Shown: positions 33,464 to 42,919, counted from the stretch's first letter. The stretch is 64,000 nt of DNA from Natronomonas marina (GCF_024298905.1 NZ_CP101154.1:3498932-3562931); one strand, 5' to 3'. Made by a program: numbers and translations. Notes: generated by a model not told the origin, from the sequence alone.

Positions 33464-34366
33464 CTACGTCAGGCGGGCCTCGAACGCCGCGAGGGTTTCC
33501 CCGACGGCCTCGTCGGCGGCCGGGACGCGGTCGGTCAGTGAGCAGAAGCCGTGACACAGCGACGGCGCGTGGTGGTGTTCGACGTCGACGCCGGCGTCCG
33601 CCAGTCGGTCGGCATAGGCGACCCCCTCCGAGCGGAGCGGGTCGTGGCCGGCCGTGGCGACGACCGGCGGCGCCACCCCGTCGAGGGCCGGCGCCCGCAG
33701 CGGGGCCGCCAGCGGGTTGTACCGGTCGGCGCCGCTGTCGAGGTACTGCTCCCAGAACCACGCCAGGTCCGCCCGGGTGAGCAGCGGCGCGTCGGCGTGC
33801 TCCCGGCAGGAGTCGGTGTCGAGACCCGGGTCGAGCATCGGGTAGAGGAGCAGTTGTGCGGCCAGCGAGCGGTCCCGCTCGCGCGCCCGAAGTGCGGTCG
33901 CGGCGGCCAGCCCCCCGCCGGCGCTCGTCCCACCGACCGCGACGGTGCCGTCGCCGCCCAGCGACTCGGCGTGGTCGTCGGCCCACTCGAAAGCGGCCCA
34001 CGCGTCCTCGACGGCCGCCGGGAAGGGGTGTTCCGGCGCCAGCCGGTAGTCGACCGACAGGACGAGACAGCCGGCCCGCTCGGCCACCTCGGTGCAGACG
34101 CCCTCGACGGAGTCGAGCGTCCCGAGCGTCCAGCCGCCGCCGTGATAGAAGACGACCGTCGGGAGCGGTCCCGCCGCCGGCCGGTAGCTCCGCACCGGTA
34201 GTTCGCCGCCGGGGCCGTCGATGGCGAACGCCCGGACGGTGCAGTCGTGGGCGGCGTCGCTCGAGAACAGTTCGTCCTCGAGCCGTCTTGCGCCCTCGAC
34301 GGACAGCGCGTGCCACGGCGGGACGTCGGGGAGTTCGTCGAGGACCGCCTCGAGGTCGGAATCCAT
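33464..34366 (-). CDS. Alpha/beta hydrolase of the hormone-sensitive-lipase family
   Basis: 300 aa. Oxyanion motif [19 protein letters not shown] (HGGG), nucleophile in [18 protein letters not shown] (G-T-S-A-G), acid in [20 protein letters not shown] and histidine in [14 protein letters not shown]. Typical of family IV esterases acting on short- or medium-chain esters. No signal peptide. It is divergent from kynureninase with 57 bp between starts; kynurenine pathways sometimes include a related formamidase, so N-formylkynurenine is one possible substrate, though plain esterase is the safer reading. Confidence 0.88.
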   Translation of the reverse strand: MDSDLEAVLDELPDVPPWHALSVEGARRLEDELFSSDAAHDCTVRAFAIDGPGGELPVRSYRPAAGPLPTVVFYHGGGWTLGTLDSVEGVCTEVAERAGCLVLSVDYRLAPEHPFPAAVEDAWAAFEWADDHAESLGGDGTVAVGGTSAGGGLAAATALRARERDRSLAAQLLLYPMLDPGLDTDSCREHADAPLLTRADLAWFWEQYLDSGADRYNPLAAPLRAPALDGVAPPVVATAGHDPLRSEGVAYADRLADAGVDVEHHHAPSLCHGFCSLTDRVPAADEAVGETLAAFEARLT

Positions 34367-34423
34367 ACGGGCCGCTCGGCTGCCGGGAAAAAGCCACTTG
34401 TGGACGCCAGCCCACGTCGGCCC

Positions 34424-35668
34424 ATGGACACGAGCCGCGGGTACGCCCGGGAGTGCGACGAGGCCGACCCGCTCTCGGCCTTCGCCGACCGCTTCGACGC
34501 CCCGGGCTGCTACATGGACGGCAACTCGCTGGGGCCCGTCTCGCGGGACGCCGAGCGGACGCTCGAACGGGTCCGCGAGGAGTGGCGGGACCTCGCCATC
34601 GAGGGCTGGACGGACGGCGACCCGCCGTGGTTCGACTACGCCGAACGGCTCGGCGACCGGCTGGCGGGGCTGGTCGGCGCCTCCGCCGGCGAATGCGTCG
34701 TCGCCAACTCCACGACGGTCAACATCCACGCGCTCGTCGACACGTTCCTCGACGGCGGCCGCATCGTCGTCAACGAACTCGACTTTCCCTCCGACCACTA
34801 CGCGCTCCGGGCGCAGTTGCGGCGCCGGGGGCTCGACCCCGACGACCACCTCGTCGTCGTCGAGTCCCGCGACGGCCGCACCATCGAGGAGGCCGACGTG
34901 GTCGACGCCCTCGGCGGCGACGTCGACCTCCTGTTCATGCCCTCGGTGCTGTATCGGTCGGGCCAGTTGCTCGACGTCGAGCGACTGACCGAGGCGGCCC
35001 ACGACCACGGCGCGCTGGCGGGGTTCGACCTCGCGCACTCCGTCGGCGTCGTCGACCACGACCTCTCGGCGGCCGGCGTCGACTTCGCCGTCTGGTGTCA
35101 CTACAAGTACTGCAACGCCGGTCCCGGCGCGCCCGGCGGTCTGTACGTCGACGAGCGGCACTTCGACCGCCGGCCCGCACTGCCGGGGTGGTGGGGCCAC
35201 GAGAAGGCCACCCAGTTCGAGATGAACCTCGAGTTCACGCCGGCGGCCGACGCCGGCGCCTACCAGATCGGCACGCCGCCGGTGCTCGCCGTGGCGCCGC
35301 TGGAGGGCGCACTCGACGTCGTCGAGGCGGCGGGCATCGGGACCATCCGGGAGAAGTCGGTCGCGCTCACCGACTACCTGATCGGTCTCGTCGACGAGCG
35401 ACTGCCGGCGTGTTCGGTCGGGACGCCCCGCGACCCGGCCCGGCGCGGCGGCCACGTCGCCGTCGAGCACCCCGACGCCGAGCGGGTCAGCGCCGCCCTG
35501 AAGGAGCGCGACGTGGTGGTCGACTACCGCCCGCCGAACGTGATCCGGGTCTGTCCGTCGCCGCTGTACACGGGGTTCGAGGACGTCCACCGGGCGGTCG
35601 AGCGGCTCCGGTCGGTTCTCGACGAGGGTGCCCACGAGACGGTCGACCTCGACGCCGACGTGACCTGA
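34424..35668 (+). CDS. kynU: Kynureninase
   Basis: 414 aa, a fold-type I PLP enzyme. Family signatures: [65 protein letters not shown], and the PLP lysine in [15 protein letters not shown], then [11 protein letters not shown]. Cleaves kynurenine (or 3-hydroxykynurenine) to anthranilate (or its hydroxy form) plus alanine. No tryptophan dioxygenase is in the window. The adjacent divergent alpha/beta hydrolase could act as formamidase, which would make a compact tryptophan-degradation pair, but this is inference. Confidence 0.93.
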   Translation: MDTSRGYARECDEADPLSAFADRFDAPGCYMDGNSLGPVSRDAERTLERVREEWRDLAIEGWTDGDPPWFDYAERLGDRLAGLVGASAGECVVANSTTVNIHALVDTFLDGGRIVVNELDFPSDHYALRAQLRRRGLDPDDHLVVVESRDGRTIEEADVVDALGGDVDLLFMPSVLYRSGQLLDVERLTEAAHDHGALAGFDLAHSVGVVDHDLSAAGVDFAVWCHYKYCNAGPGAPGGLYVDERHFDRRPALPGWWGHEKATQFEMNLEFTPAADAGAYQIGTPPVLAVAPLEGALDVVEAAGIGTIREKSVALTDYLIGLVDERLPACSVGTPRDPARRGGHVAVEHPDAERVSAALKERDVVVDYRPPNVIRVCPSPLYTGFEDVHRAVERLRSVLDEGAHETVDLDADVT

Positions 35669-35724
35669 GTCGGGGCGCGGGCGAGGCCGCGGGGCCGTCT
35701 ACCGACACCCGTCCGTCGCGGTCG

Positions 35725-36648
35725 TCACTTCTCGTCCTGCAGGTCCTCGGCGTACGCCCGGACCACCTCGTCGTCGAACTGCTCGAGCATCCGCCGCTGT
35801 CCCTCCCGGTCGCGGCGGCGGCGCTCGTCGGCGTCGACCTCGCGGGCGAGGTAGCCGGCCTTCAGTTCCGCCAGCGCGGTCTCGGCGAGGTCGGGGTCGA
35901 CACCGTCGACGAGGACGTCCTCCTCGAACCACTCGCGGGTGTGCTCGTCCCAGTCGTCGCCGCCGTAGCGGCCCTCGTGGACCACCCAGTCGACGTACTG
36001 GTCGGCGACGCCCGGCCAGTACCGCGCGGCGACGTCGTCCCGAATCAGCGAGACGGCCGCGCGCGCGCCGTGGCCGGCGTTGACGAGCGCCTGGTGGACG
36101 GTCTCGGTCGTCATCCACCCGGCCCCGTAGAGCCCCTCGATGGCGGTCCGGCCGTGGTCGGTTTCGGCCATGCCGAACTCGTCGCCGGTCTCTATCTCGT
36201 CGACGAACGGCGCGAACATGTCGCCGTCGTAGGCCGTCGCCGCCAGGACGTACCGGGTCCGGTACTCGCCCTCGTCGCTCTCGACGCGGAAGCCGCCGAC
36301 CCCGGGCGCCTCGCCGCCGTCCTCCGTCCGCGGCTCCTCGATGTCGACCCGTTCGACCGTCTCGACGGCCTCCTCCCGGACGACGCCGCCCTCGTGGGTC
36401 ACCTGCGCCCGGCCCAGCGCGAGGAACCGCTGGGGGGTGATGCCGCCCGGGAAGCCGAGGAAGTTCTCCAGGACGGCGCACTGGCCGATGGCCGACTTGC
36501 CGCGAGCGAGAACGAGCGTCTCCAGGCCGTACCGCGCCAGGAACACCGCCGCCGACAGGCCGGCGGCCCCGCCGCCGACGACGACGGCGTCCCACTCGAC
36601 CGCCGACCCGGGGGCGGCCGCGGCGGTCCGTCCCGGCCCCACCGTCAT
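35725..36648 (-). CDS. Short FAD-only thioredoxin-reductase-like flavoprotein of the iron cluster
   Basis: 307 aa. FAD-binding GxGxxG in VVVGGGAAGLSAAVFLARYG, followed by AVLENFLGFPGGI, which matches the FAD-contact loop of thioredoxin reductases. The late G-D motif is TAIEGLYGAGWMTTETVHQA. The central NAD(P)H-binding Rossmann motif and the CxxC redox pair are absent. An extra C-terminal region of about 90 residues is charged and helical (AELKAGYLAREVDADERRRR). Overlaps the binding-protein gene by 4 bp (ATGA). A second copy of the same length is paired with another binding protein in the same cluster. Reduction or modification of a ferric siderophore is a plausible role, not proven. Confidence 0.78.
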   Translation of the reverse strand: MTVGPGRTAAAAPGSAVEWDAVVVGGGAAGLSAAVFLARYGLETLVLARGKSAIGQCAVLENFLGFPGGITPQRFLALGRAQVTHEGGVVREEAVETVERVDIEEPRTEDGGEAPGVGGFRVESDEGEYRTRYVLAATAYDGDMFAPFVDEIETGDEFGMAETDHGRTAIEGLYGAGWMTTETVHQALVNAGHGARAAVSLIRDDVAARYWPGVADQYVDWVVHEGRYGGDDWDEHTREWFEEDVLVDGVDPDLAETALAELKAGYLAREVDADERRRRDREGQRRMLEQFDDEVVRAYAEDLQDEK

Positions 36649-37832
36649 TCCAGGTCCCCCCGCACGATGGCCGCGACGCGCTCGCGGTCGAACAGCGGGT
36701 CGGCGGGCCGCTCGCCGAAGCCGGGGAACTCGCCGAACCGGTCGGGGTACTGCTGGGTGGCGAACAGTTCCGTCTGGAACAGCGAGAGGATGGGCCCCTG
36801 CTCGGCGCTGCCGCCGCGGTATATCTCGCCGTTCCGGACGGCGGTCACCTCGCTGCCGACCGGGTGCTCGCGCATCGGCTCGACGAACTCCGACTCGAAG
36901 GCGTCGGGGTCGTCCTGCAGCCGCCAGTGGAAGACGACGAGTTCGGGGTCGGCCTCCAGCAGCGCCTCGTAGTCGATGCGCGTGAACACGCCCCGGTTGT
37001 CGTCGGTGTACTCCGCGAGGGCGTTGCCGACGCCGAGGTCCCGGTACTGCTTGGTCTCGTAGCCGAGCCGGGTCGGGTCCATCGCGAAGAACTCCCCCTT
37101 CGTGGGATCGGAGCCGCCGGCCAGCAACGCGACGGACGGCCGCTCCTCCGCCGGCGGCAGCCGTTCCTCGATGCGGGCCTGGACGTCCGCGTGGAGGTCG
37201 ACCCAGGCGTCGTAGCGGTCCCGCCGCTGGAAGACCTGCGCCACGCGTTCGAGGACCTCGTACAGCGAGTAGAACCGGTAGTCCCGCGGTAGCTTCCGGC
37301 GGGCGAAACTGCCGAAGAAGGGTGCGACCCGCTCGCTGATCCTCTCGACGTCCTCCTCGCTCCAGTCGAAGTAGAATTTCGGGACCCGGGGGTCGAGGAG
37401 GTGGAGGTCGGCGGCCATCTCGTAGAAGGTCTCCTCGTCGATTGAGCCGCCGCCCCGGATGTCGGTAACCCCGTCGGCGGCCGGAACCGGTACGTCCGGG
37501 AGCTGGCCGTAGAACAGTTCCCGCATCGGCGTGAGGTACCTGCCGGGACGGTCGAGCCCGACCAGCCCGTCGCCGACCCCGAGCGCGAAGGCGACGTCGG
37601 CGTACCCCATCTTGTAGGTGACCCACCGCTCGGGGACGGACTCGAAGGTGACCTCGCCGACCGGCTCGATGCTGGCGGTGTAGGGCGTCTCGACCGTCGA
37701 GGTCGGCGTTCCGGTCGTCGAGTCCGCCGGTCCCGGGGGAGGGTCGTCGCCGCCCCGTTCCGCGCAACCGGCCAAGAGCGCCGCGCCCCCGGCCACGCCG
37801 GTCAGTACCGACCGCCTGCTCCGCCGGGTCAC
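36645..37832 (-). CDS. TAT lipoprotein, iron/siderophore ABC binding protein
   Basis: 395 aa from GTG 37832, which overlaps the preceding stop (GTGA). Twin-arginine signal and lipobox: TRRSRRSVLTGVAGGAALLA then GC. After a Thr/Pro linker the Peripla_BP_2-type domain begins (IEPVGEVTFESVPERWVTYK, DVAFALGVGDGLVGLDRPG), ending in DPLFDRERVAAIVRGDLE. Two homologs lie 6-8 kb upstream. It captures a ferric siderophore or related chelate outside the membrane. There is no permease in this unit, so it presumably shares the FecCD permease of the neighbouring one. Confidence 0.86.
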   Translation of the reverse strand: MTRRSRRSVLTGVAGGAALLAGCAERGGDDPPPGPADSTTGTPTSTVETPYTASIEPVGEVTFESVPERWVTYKMGYADVAFALGVGDGLVGLDRPGRYLTPMRELFYGQLPDVPVPAADGVTDIRGGGSIDEETFYEMAADLHLLDPRVPKFYFDWSEEDVERISERVAPFFGSFARRKLPRDYRFYSLYEVLERVAQVFQRRDRYDAWVDLHADVQARIEERLPPAEERPSVALLAGGSDPTKGEFFAMDPTRLGYETKQYRDLGVGNALAEYTDDNRGVFTRIDYEALLEADPELVVFHWRLQDDPDAFESEFVEPMREHPVGSEVTAVRNGEIYRGGSAEQGPILSLFQTELFATQQYPDRFGEFPGFGERPADPLFDRERVAAIVRGDLE

Positions 37833-38848
37833 CGCGACCACCGCCGGCGCGCGAGCGCAGTTGCGACCACGGACGCGAGCGCCACGACCCCCACGAACGG
37901 GCCGAACCCGTCGCCGCTCCCGTCCGTCCCGGTCGCGGCCTCGGTCGGCGTCGCCGTCGGTCCCGCGTCCGCTCCCGCGGCCGCCGTCGGTGTCGGCGTT
38001 GCCGTCGTCGTCGAAGGCCGTTCGGTGCCGGCCTCGATCGCCGTCGGTGTCGGCGTTGCCGTCGGCGTCGGGGTCGACGTTGCAGTCGCCGTTACCGTCG
38101 GCGTCGCTGTTGCCGTCGGGGTCGGGGTCGGTTCGGACGGCGGCGGACCCAGTCGGGATCGGGCCTGGCTTTCGTTCTCGCAGTCGCAGATCCAGACGTA
38201 GTGGGAGGTGTAGGTCTCCGATTCGTTCTCGGCGCCCGTGAACATCGACTCCATCAGGTACCAGCCGGGGTCGTCGGGGTTCTGGAGGCAGTCGGCGACC
38301 GAGAGGACCAACTGGTCGCCGGCCGCGAGGTTGGTCGACGTGCCGAGCGGGTCGCTTCGGTCGTTGAACTCGATCACGACCTCGTGGGTGGAGCGCTGCG
38401 TGCCGGCGACGTACTGGAACAGCGACTCGTCGACGGTCGCGCCGCCGGCGTCGTCGTCGCGGTCGATGCCCAGCGACCGCACGTCCGAGGTGTAACACTT
38501 GCTCGGGACGCCGGCGGGGTACCGGAAGGCCGCCTCCTCGAGGTAGCCGATGTCGACGGTGTTGACCGACAGAAGCGCCGCGGAGGCGTTGTTCTCTCCG
38601 GGTTCGTGGTCCGCTGGGCCGTCGAAGTCGACCGTGTAGTTGCCGGTGCCGCCGTGGCTGGCGCTGGCCCCGCCCGCGAACGCGACGAGGCCGAACAGTA
38701 CCACGACGGCACAGGCCGCCAGTCGTCGCCACCGGTTCGATCCGCCGGAGGCCCGCCCCCCGAGGGACGGGTCGCCGGCGCCCGGTTCGGACGCTGTGCG
38801 TTGGCCGGCAGGAAGCCAGCCGTTCCGAGGGTTCCGTTCGTCTGTCAT
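37829..38848 (-). CDS. Iron-regulated surface protein with Thr/Pro stalk and PGF-CTERM-like anchor
   Basis: 339 aa. Signal sequence near residues 42-65 (LAACAVVVLFGLVAFAGGAS) after a long polar N-terminus. The extracellular domain (about 66-235) has four cysteines, including an ICDCEN pair, and no family I recognise. A stalk of Thr-Pro-rich repeats (about 238-310) precedes GFGPFVGVVALASVVATALA and RRR, the layout of archaeosortase-processed PGF-CTERM proteins. First gene after the 38851-38868 iron box and co-directional with a siderophore-binding protein and a flavoprotein. Possibly the first contact for iron or haem at the cell surface. Confidence 0.75.
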   Translation of the reverse strand: MTDERNPRNGWLPAGQRTASEPGAGDPSLGGRASGGSNRWRRLAACAVVVLFGLVAFAGGASASHGGTGNYTVDFDGPADHEPGENNASAALLSVNTVDIGYLEEAAFRYPAGVPSKCYTSDVRSLGIDRDDDAGGATVDESLFQYVAGTQRSTHEVVIEFNDRSDPLGTSTNLAAGDQLVLSVADCLQNPDDPGWYLMESMFTGAENESETYTSHYVWICDCENESQARSRLGPPPSEPTPTPTATATPTVTATATSTPTPTATPTPTAIEAGTERPSTTTATPTPTAAAGADAGPTATPTEAATGTDGSGDGFGPFVGVVALASVVATALARRRWSR

Positions 38849-38850
38849 AT

Positions 38851-38868
38851 TTTTAGGCTAGCCTAAAA
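38851..38868. promoter_or_regulatory. DtxR/IdeR-type iron box before the surface protein gene
   Basis: TTTTAGGCTAGCCTAAAA is an 18-bp perfect palindrome whose core TTAGGCTAGCCTAA matches the DtxR-family operator pattern (TTAGG...CCTAA). It starts 3 bp before the minus-strand ATG and sits between that codon and an AT-rich TATA region (TATTAT near 38869-38875). Binding here would block transcription start. A related box lies before the other unit at 46189-46202. Confidence 0.78.
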
Positions 38869-38901
38869 AATAATAGTAGTTCCGGTTTCGGCGCAACCGG
38901 G

Positions 38902-40863
38902 TCAGGTCCGGCCGTCGGCGGACGGTTCCGTGGCGCGCTCGAGGAACCCGTCGGGGAGGGAGTCGACCTCGCCGGCCTGGATACCCCAGAGGTTCGCGTA
39001 CAGGCCGTCGGCGGCCAGCAGTTCCTCGTGGGTGCCCCGCTCGACCACCTCGCCGTCGTCCAGCACGACGATGCGGTCGGCGTCCTTCACCGTCGACAGG
39101 CGGTGGGCGATGACGAGCGTCGTCCGGTCCTCGGCCAGCCGGTCCAGCGAGCGTTGGATGAGGTACTCCGTCTCGGTGTCGACGGCGCTGGTCGCCTCGT
39201 CGAGCAGGAGGATTTCGGGGTCCTGCAGGACCGTGCGCGCGATGGCGATGCGCTGCCGCTGGCCGCCCGAGAGCTTGACGCCCCGCTCGCCGACGCGGGT
39301 GTCGTACCCCTCCGGGAGTCGCTCGACGAAGCCGTGGGCCTCGGCGGCCTCGGCGGCGGCCACCACCTCCTCGCGGTCTGTGTCGAAGCGACCGTAGCGG
39401 ACGTTCTCGGCGACCGTGCCGTCGAAGAGGAAGGTCTCCTGGCTCACGTAGCCGATTGCCGACCGGAGGTCCGCCAGCCCGACGTCCCGGACGTCGTGGC
39501 CGTCGACCCGGACCGCGCCGTCGGTGGCGTCGTACAGCCGCAGGAGGAGCTTGGCGACGGTCGACTTGCCCGCGCCCGTCGGCCCCACGATGGCGACCGT
39601 CTCGCCCGGTTCGACCGAGAGGTCCACGCCGTCGAGCACCACCTCGCCGTCCCCGGTCTCGGGTCGCTCCCCGGTCGACTCCTTCGAGCCCCGGAGCGGG
39701 CCGCCGTACGCGAAGGTCACGTCGTCGTACTCGATGCGGCCGTCCGGGTCCTCCAGCGGGTCGGGGTCGGGCCCGTCCTCGATGCGGACGGGCACGTCCA
39801 TCAGCCCGCAGATGCGCTTGCCGGAGGCCTTGGCGTTCTGGTACCAGTCGACGACGTTCGAAAGCTGGGCCATCGGGCCGGTCAGACGCTGGGTCAACAG
39901 CACGAACACGACGAAATCGCCGGTGGTCAACTCGCCGGAGAAGAACAGCGGCGGTCCCGAGAACACCCACAGCCCGCCGAGGACGAACGTCGCCAGCAGC
40001 GCCGCGCCGGTGATGAGCTGCATCCCCGGCCGGTAGAAGTAGCTCAGTTTCAGGACGTCCATCTGGGCGTCGAAGACGTCCTGGGAGACGCCCCGGAGGC
40101 GCTCGTTCTCGTAGGACTCGGTGGCGGTCGTCTTGACCAGTTCGATGCCACCGAGACCGTTCTCGATGCGGGTGTTCAGATCGCCGACCGTCTCGCGGTG
40201 ACGGGCGTACCGCGGTTCGATGAGCCGGACGAACCACCAGGTGAAGCCGACCAGTAGCGGAACCGCCCCCAGCGTCACCAGCGCGAGCTGGTAGTTCGTG
40301 TACAGCAGCACGGCGAGGATGCCGCCGACGATGACGACGATGCGGACGCTGTCGCCGAGGGCGTTGTCGAAGAACGTCTCCAGGTTCGAGGTGTCGTTGT
40401 TGAGGATGGACATCACCTCGCCCGTCTCCTTGTTGTCGAAGAAGGTCATGTCCAGCCGCTGCATCTTCTCGTAGGCGTCGACGCGAATGCTGTACATCAC
40501 GCCGTGGGCGAAGAAGTTCATCGCCACGCCGCGGACCCACTGCAGGACCGCGCCGCCGAAAAGCGAGACCCCGACGACGGCCGCCGACAGCCGGAACTGC
40601 GCCGCCCGGTCGGTCGGAAGCCACGCCGCCGGCACCAGCGGCAGCGTGTAGGCGCCCTTGCCGTTGAACACCGCGTCGATGGTCGTCCCGAGCACGACCG
40701 GCGTCACCAGAAGGGCGCCGTACGCGAGGACACTGCCGACGATTCCGACGAGGAGCCACCACCGCTGGCCCGCCGCGTAGCCCCGGAACAGTCGCACGAG
40801 CGGCCGCTCCACCCGGTTCCGGTAGGCATCCAGTTCGGTCTCGAACGTCTCGGCGCGGCTCAT
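38902..40863 (-). CDS. Exporter-fold ABC protein (membrane domain fused to ATPase) in the iron operon
   Basis: 653 aa. Six-helix type IV/exporter membrane domain (about 1-345) followed by an ATPase domain: Walker A IVGPTGAGKSTVAKLL, signature GVKLSGGQRQRIAIARTVLQ, Walker B EILLLDEATSAVDTETE and switch VIAHRLSTVKDADR. It would act as a homodimer. An insertion (GPLRGSKESTGERPETGDGE) precedes the Walker A strand. It overlaps the FecCDE-type ATPase gene by 4 bp and ends the six-gene unit. Export of a used siderophore is one reading; import with an exporter fold, as in mycobacterial IrtAB, is another. Confidence 0.88.
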   Translation of the reverse strand: MSRAETFETELDAYRNRVERPLVRLFRGYAAGQRWWLLVGIVGSVLAYGALLVTPVVLGTTIDAVFNGKGAYTLPLVPAAWLPTDRAAQFRLSAAVVGVSLFGGAVLQWVRGVAMNFFAHGVMYSIRVDAYEKMQRLDMTFFDNKETGEVMSILNNDTSNLETFFDNALGDSVRIVVIVGGILAVLLYTNYQLALVTLGAVPLLVGFTWWFVRLIEPRYARHRETVGDLNTRIENGLGGIELVKTTATESYENERLRGVSQDVFDAQMDVLKLSYFYRPGMQLITGAALLATFVLGGLWVFSGPPLFFSGELTTGDFVVFVLLTQRLTGPMAQLSNVVDWYQNAKASGKRICGLMDVPVRIEDGPDPDPLEDPDGRIEYDDVTFAYGGPLRGSKESTGERPETGDGEVVLDGVDLSVEPGETVAIVGPTGAGKSTVAKLLLRLYDATDGAVRVDGHDVRDVGLADLRSAIGYVSQETFLFDGTVAENVRYGRFDTDREEVVAAAEAAEAHGFVERLPEGYDTRVGERGVKLSGGQRQRIAIARTVLQDPEILLLDEATSAVDTETEYLIQRSLDRLAEDRTTLVIAHRLSTVKDADRIVVLDDGEVVERGTHEELLAADGLYANLWGIQAGEVDSLPDGFLERATEPSADGRT

Positions 40864-41756
40864 CGCTCGCCGCCCCGGTCGACGCGTTCGGTCGGGCGCT
40901 CCCGGTCGTGACGGGGCCGCAACGGCTCGATGCGCGGCCCGCGCGGCGTCGACTCCACCTCGGCTTCGATTTCGAACACCTCCGCGAGCAACTCCTCGGT
41001 GACGACCTCCTCGGGCGTCCCGCGGGCCCGTATCTCGCCGTCCTTGAGCGCGACCATCTCGTCGGCGAGCCGCGCCGCCTGCTCGATGTCGTGCAGGACG
41101 ACGACGACGGTGATGTCGCTGTCCTCCCGCAGCGTCTCGACTATCTCCATCACCTCCAGCTGGTGGTGGAGGTCGAGGAACGTCGTCGGCTCGTCCAGCA
41201 GGAGGACGTCGGTGTCCTGGGCGAGCACCATCGCTATCCAGGCGAGCTGTTTCTGCCCGCCGCTCAGCTGTCCGACCTCGCGGCCCCGCAGGTGCCCACA
41301 GCCCGCCAGTTCGATGGCGCGGTCGACCGCCCGCTCGTCCTCGGCGGTGACGCTCTCGAAGAAGCCGCGGTGCGGGTACCGGCCGTGGTACACGAGGTCC
41401 TCGACCGTGATGCTGTCGGGCGAGGTACTCTCCTGTGAGAGCAGGCCCACCCGCCGGGCCAGTTCCTTCGCGTCGAGGGCGTCTATCTCCCGGCCGTCGA
41501 GGAGGACCGACCCGGCGTCGGGCGCGAGCTGGTCGGCCAGCCCCTTCAGGAGCGTGCTCTTGCCGGAGCCGTTCGGCCCGACGAGTGCCGTGACCGCCCC
41601 GTCCCGGGCCGCGATGGTCTCCCCGTCGACGACCGGCGTCTCGCCCGTCGGGTACGAGAGCACGAGATTCTCGCCGGCGAGGCTCGCCTCCTCCGCGTCG
41701 GGGGCCGGTTCGTGGCCGTTCGTCCGCGGGTCGGACGCCTGCTCTCCCGGCATCAT
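40860..41756 (-). CDS. Iron/siderophore ABC transporter ATP-binding protein
   Basis: 298 aa, FepC/FecE class: Walker A LVGPNGSGKSTLLKGL, the Q-loop region LLSQESTSPDSITVEDLVYH, signature GQLSGGQKQLAWIAMVLAQ, Walker [21 protein letters not shown] and VVVLHDIEQAARLADE. A 25-residue polar N-terminus and a short basic C-terminal tail extend the usual 260 residues. Start ATG overlaps the permease stop, and its own stop overlaps the next gene, so translation is coupled. Drives uptake through the FecCD permease. Confidence 0.93.
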   Translation of the reverse strand: MMPGEQASDPRTNGHEPAPDAEEASLAGENLVLSYPTGETPVVDGETIAARDGAVTALVGPNGSGKSTLLKGLADQLAPDAGSVLLDGREIDALDAKELARRVGLLSQESTSPDSITVEDLVYHGRYPHRGFFESVTAEDERAVDRAIELAGCGHLRGREVGQLSGGQKQLAWIAMVLAQDTDVLLLDEPTTFLDLHHQLEVMEIVETLREDSDITVVVVLHDIEQAARLADEMVALKDGEIRARGTPEEVVTEELLAEVFEIEAEVESTPRGPRIEPLRPRHDRERPTERVDRGGER

Positions 41757-42919
41757 ATCTCACCCATCCGTTCCTGCCTGCGCATCAGGTAGAGGAAGTA
41801 CGGGCCGCCGACGAGTCCCGTCACGATGCCGACGGGTATCTGGACGGGGCTCAGCGCCAGGCGGGCGCCCACGTCGGCGGCGACCATCAGCGCCGGCCCG
41901 GCGAACAGGCAGCCGACGACCAGTTTCCGGTAGTCGCTGCCGACGACGTTGCGGACCATGTGCGGGACGATGAGGCCGACGAAGCCGACGATGCCGGCGA
42001 CGGCGATGCTCGCGGCGGCGGCCAGCACCGCGACGCCCGACAGCGCGAACCGGACCCGCTCGACGTTCATCCCCAGCGAGGAGGCGGTGTTCTCGCCGAG
42101 CAGGAGGACGTTCAGCTGCCGGGAACTGACGAGCGCCAGCACCATCGCGACCACGGACCACGGCAGCGCCATCCGCACCTGCTCCCAGTCGGTGCCGGTG
42201 AGCGAGCCGGTCGTCCAGGCGATGGCCGACTGGACGACGCCGATGCTGTCGGCGAAGAAAAAAAGCGCCGTCTGCAGCGAGGTGAACACCGTCCCGACGA
42301 TGACGCCGGCCAGGACGAGCCGCACGGGGCTGGTCCCGTTCTTCCAGGCGATGGCGTAGACGACGAGGAAGGCGGCGATGCCGCCCACGGAGGCGATGAC
42401 CGGGAGCAACGCCGAGGCGTTCAGTACCACCGCGCCGGCAACCAGCGGGAGCACGATGGTGGCGGTCATCCCCGAGAACACGACCAGCGTCAGCAGTATC
42501 ATCAGCCCCGCCCCCGAGGAGACACCGAGGATGAACGGGCTGGCGAGTTCGTTCCGGGTGACGGCCTGGAAGATGGCCCCCGAGACGGCGAGGTTCATGC
42601 CGACCAGCGCGGCGACGAACACGCGCGGCAGCCGGATGTTCCAGACGATGAGGCTGCGCTCGTTCATCTCCGGCACCTCCCCGCCCAGCAGGAACGCCTC
42701 CCAGGCCTGCCAGCTGAACACCACGTCGGGGTTGAACACGGCCCGCCAGGCCTCGACGATGGTCATCGAGTACGCGCCGAAGCTCACCTGCACGAGTCCG
42801 CTGACGACAACGACTGCGACGCTGCCGGCACAGAGGGCCGCGAGCGAGCCGTCGAACCAGCCGAGCCACGCCTCGCGCCAGCCGCTCGCGCCCGCGTCCG
42901 ACCCCGTCTCCGTGGCCAT
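41753..42919 (-). CDS. FecCD-family iron/siderophore permease
   Basis: 388 aa with about ten membrane helices, the BtuC/FecCD fold. Recognisable stretches are RLPRVFVAALVGMNLAVSGA, FQAVTRNELASPFILGVSSG, WTTGSLTGTDWEQVRMALPW, LGMNVERVRFALSGVAVLAA and the coupling segment GLIVPHMVRNVVGSDYRKLV. About 45 extra residues precede the first conserved helix. Its ATG follows directly after the stop of the flavoprotein gene. It forms the membrane channel for the siderophore delivered by the lipoproteins of this cluster. Confidence 0.94.
   Translation of the reverse strand: MATETGSDAGASGWREAWLGWFDGSLAALCAGSVAVVVVSGLVQVSFGAYSMTIVEAWRAVFNPDVVFSWQAWEAFLLGGEVPEMNERSLIVWNIRLPRVFVAALVGMNLAVSGAIFQAVTRNELASPFILGVSSGAGLMILLTLVVFSGMTATIVLPLVAGAVVLNASALLPVIASVGGIAAFLVVYAIAWKNGTSPVRLVLAGVIVGTVFTSLQTALFFFADSIGVVQSAIAWTTGSLTGTDWEQVRMALPWSVVAMVLALVSSRQLNVLLLGENTASSLGMNVERVRFALSGVAVLAAAASIAVAGIVGFVGLIVPHMVRNVVGSDYRKLVVGCLFAGPALMVAADVGARLALSPVQIPVGIVTGLVGGPYFLYLMRRQERMGEI

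Noticed and set aside
34247-34423. Long open frame extending kynureninase upstream through the divergent hydrolase gene.
   Set aside because: The extension is the antisense of a clear alpha/beta hydrolase; [17 protein letters not shown] matches the kynureninase N-terminus.
37900-38140. Repeated GTCGGTGTCGGC-like DNA considered as a repeat array.
   Set aside because: It encodes the Thr/Pro-rich stalk of the surface protein; low-complexity coding explains it.
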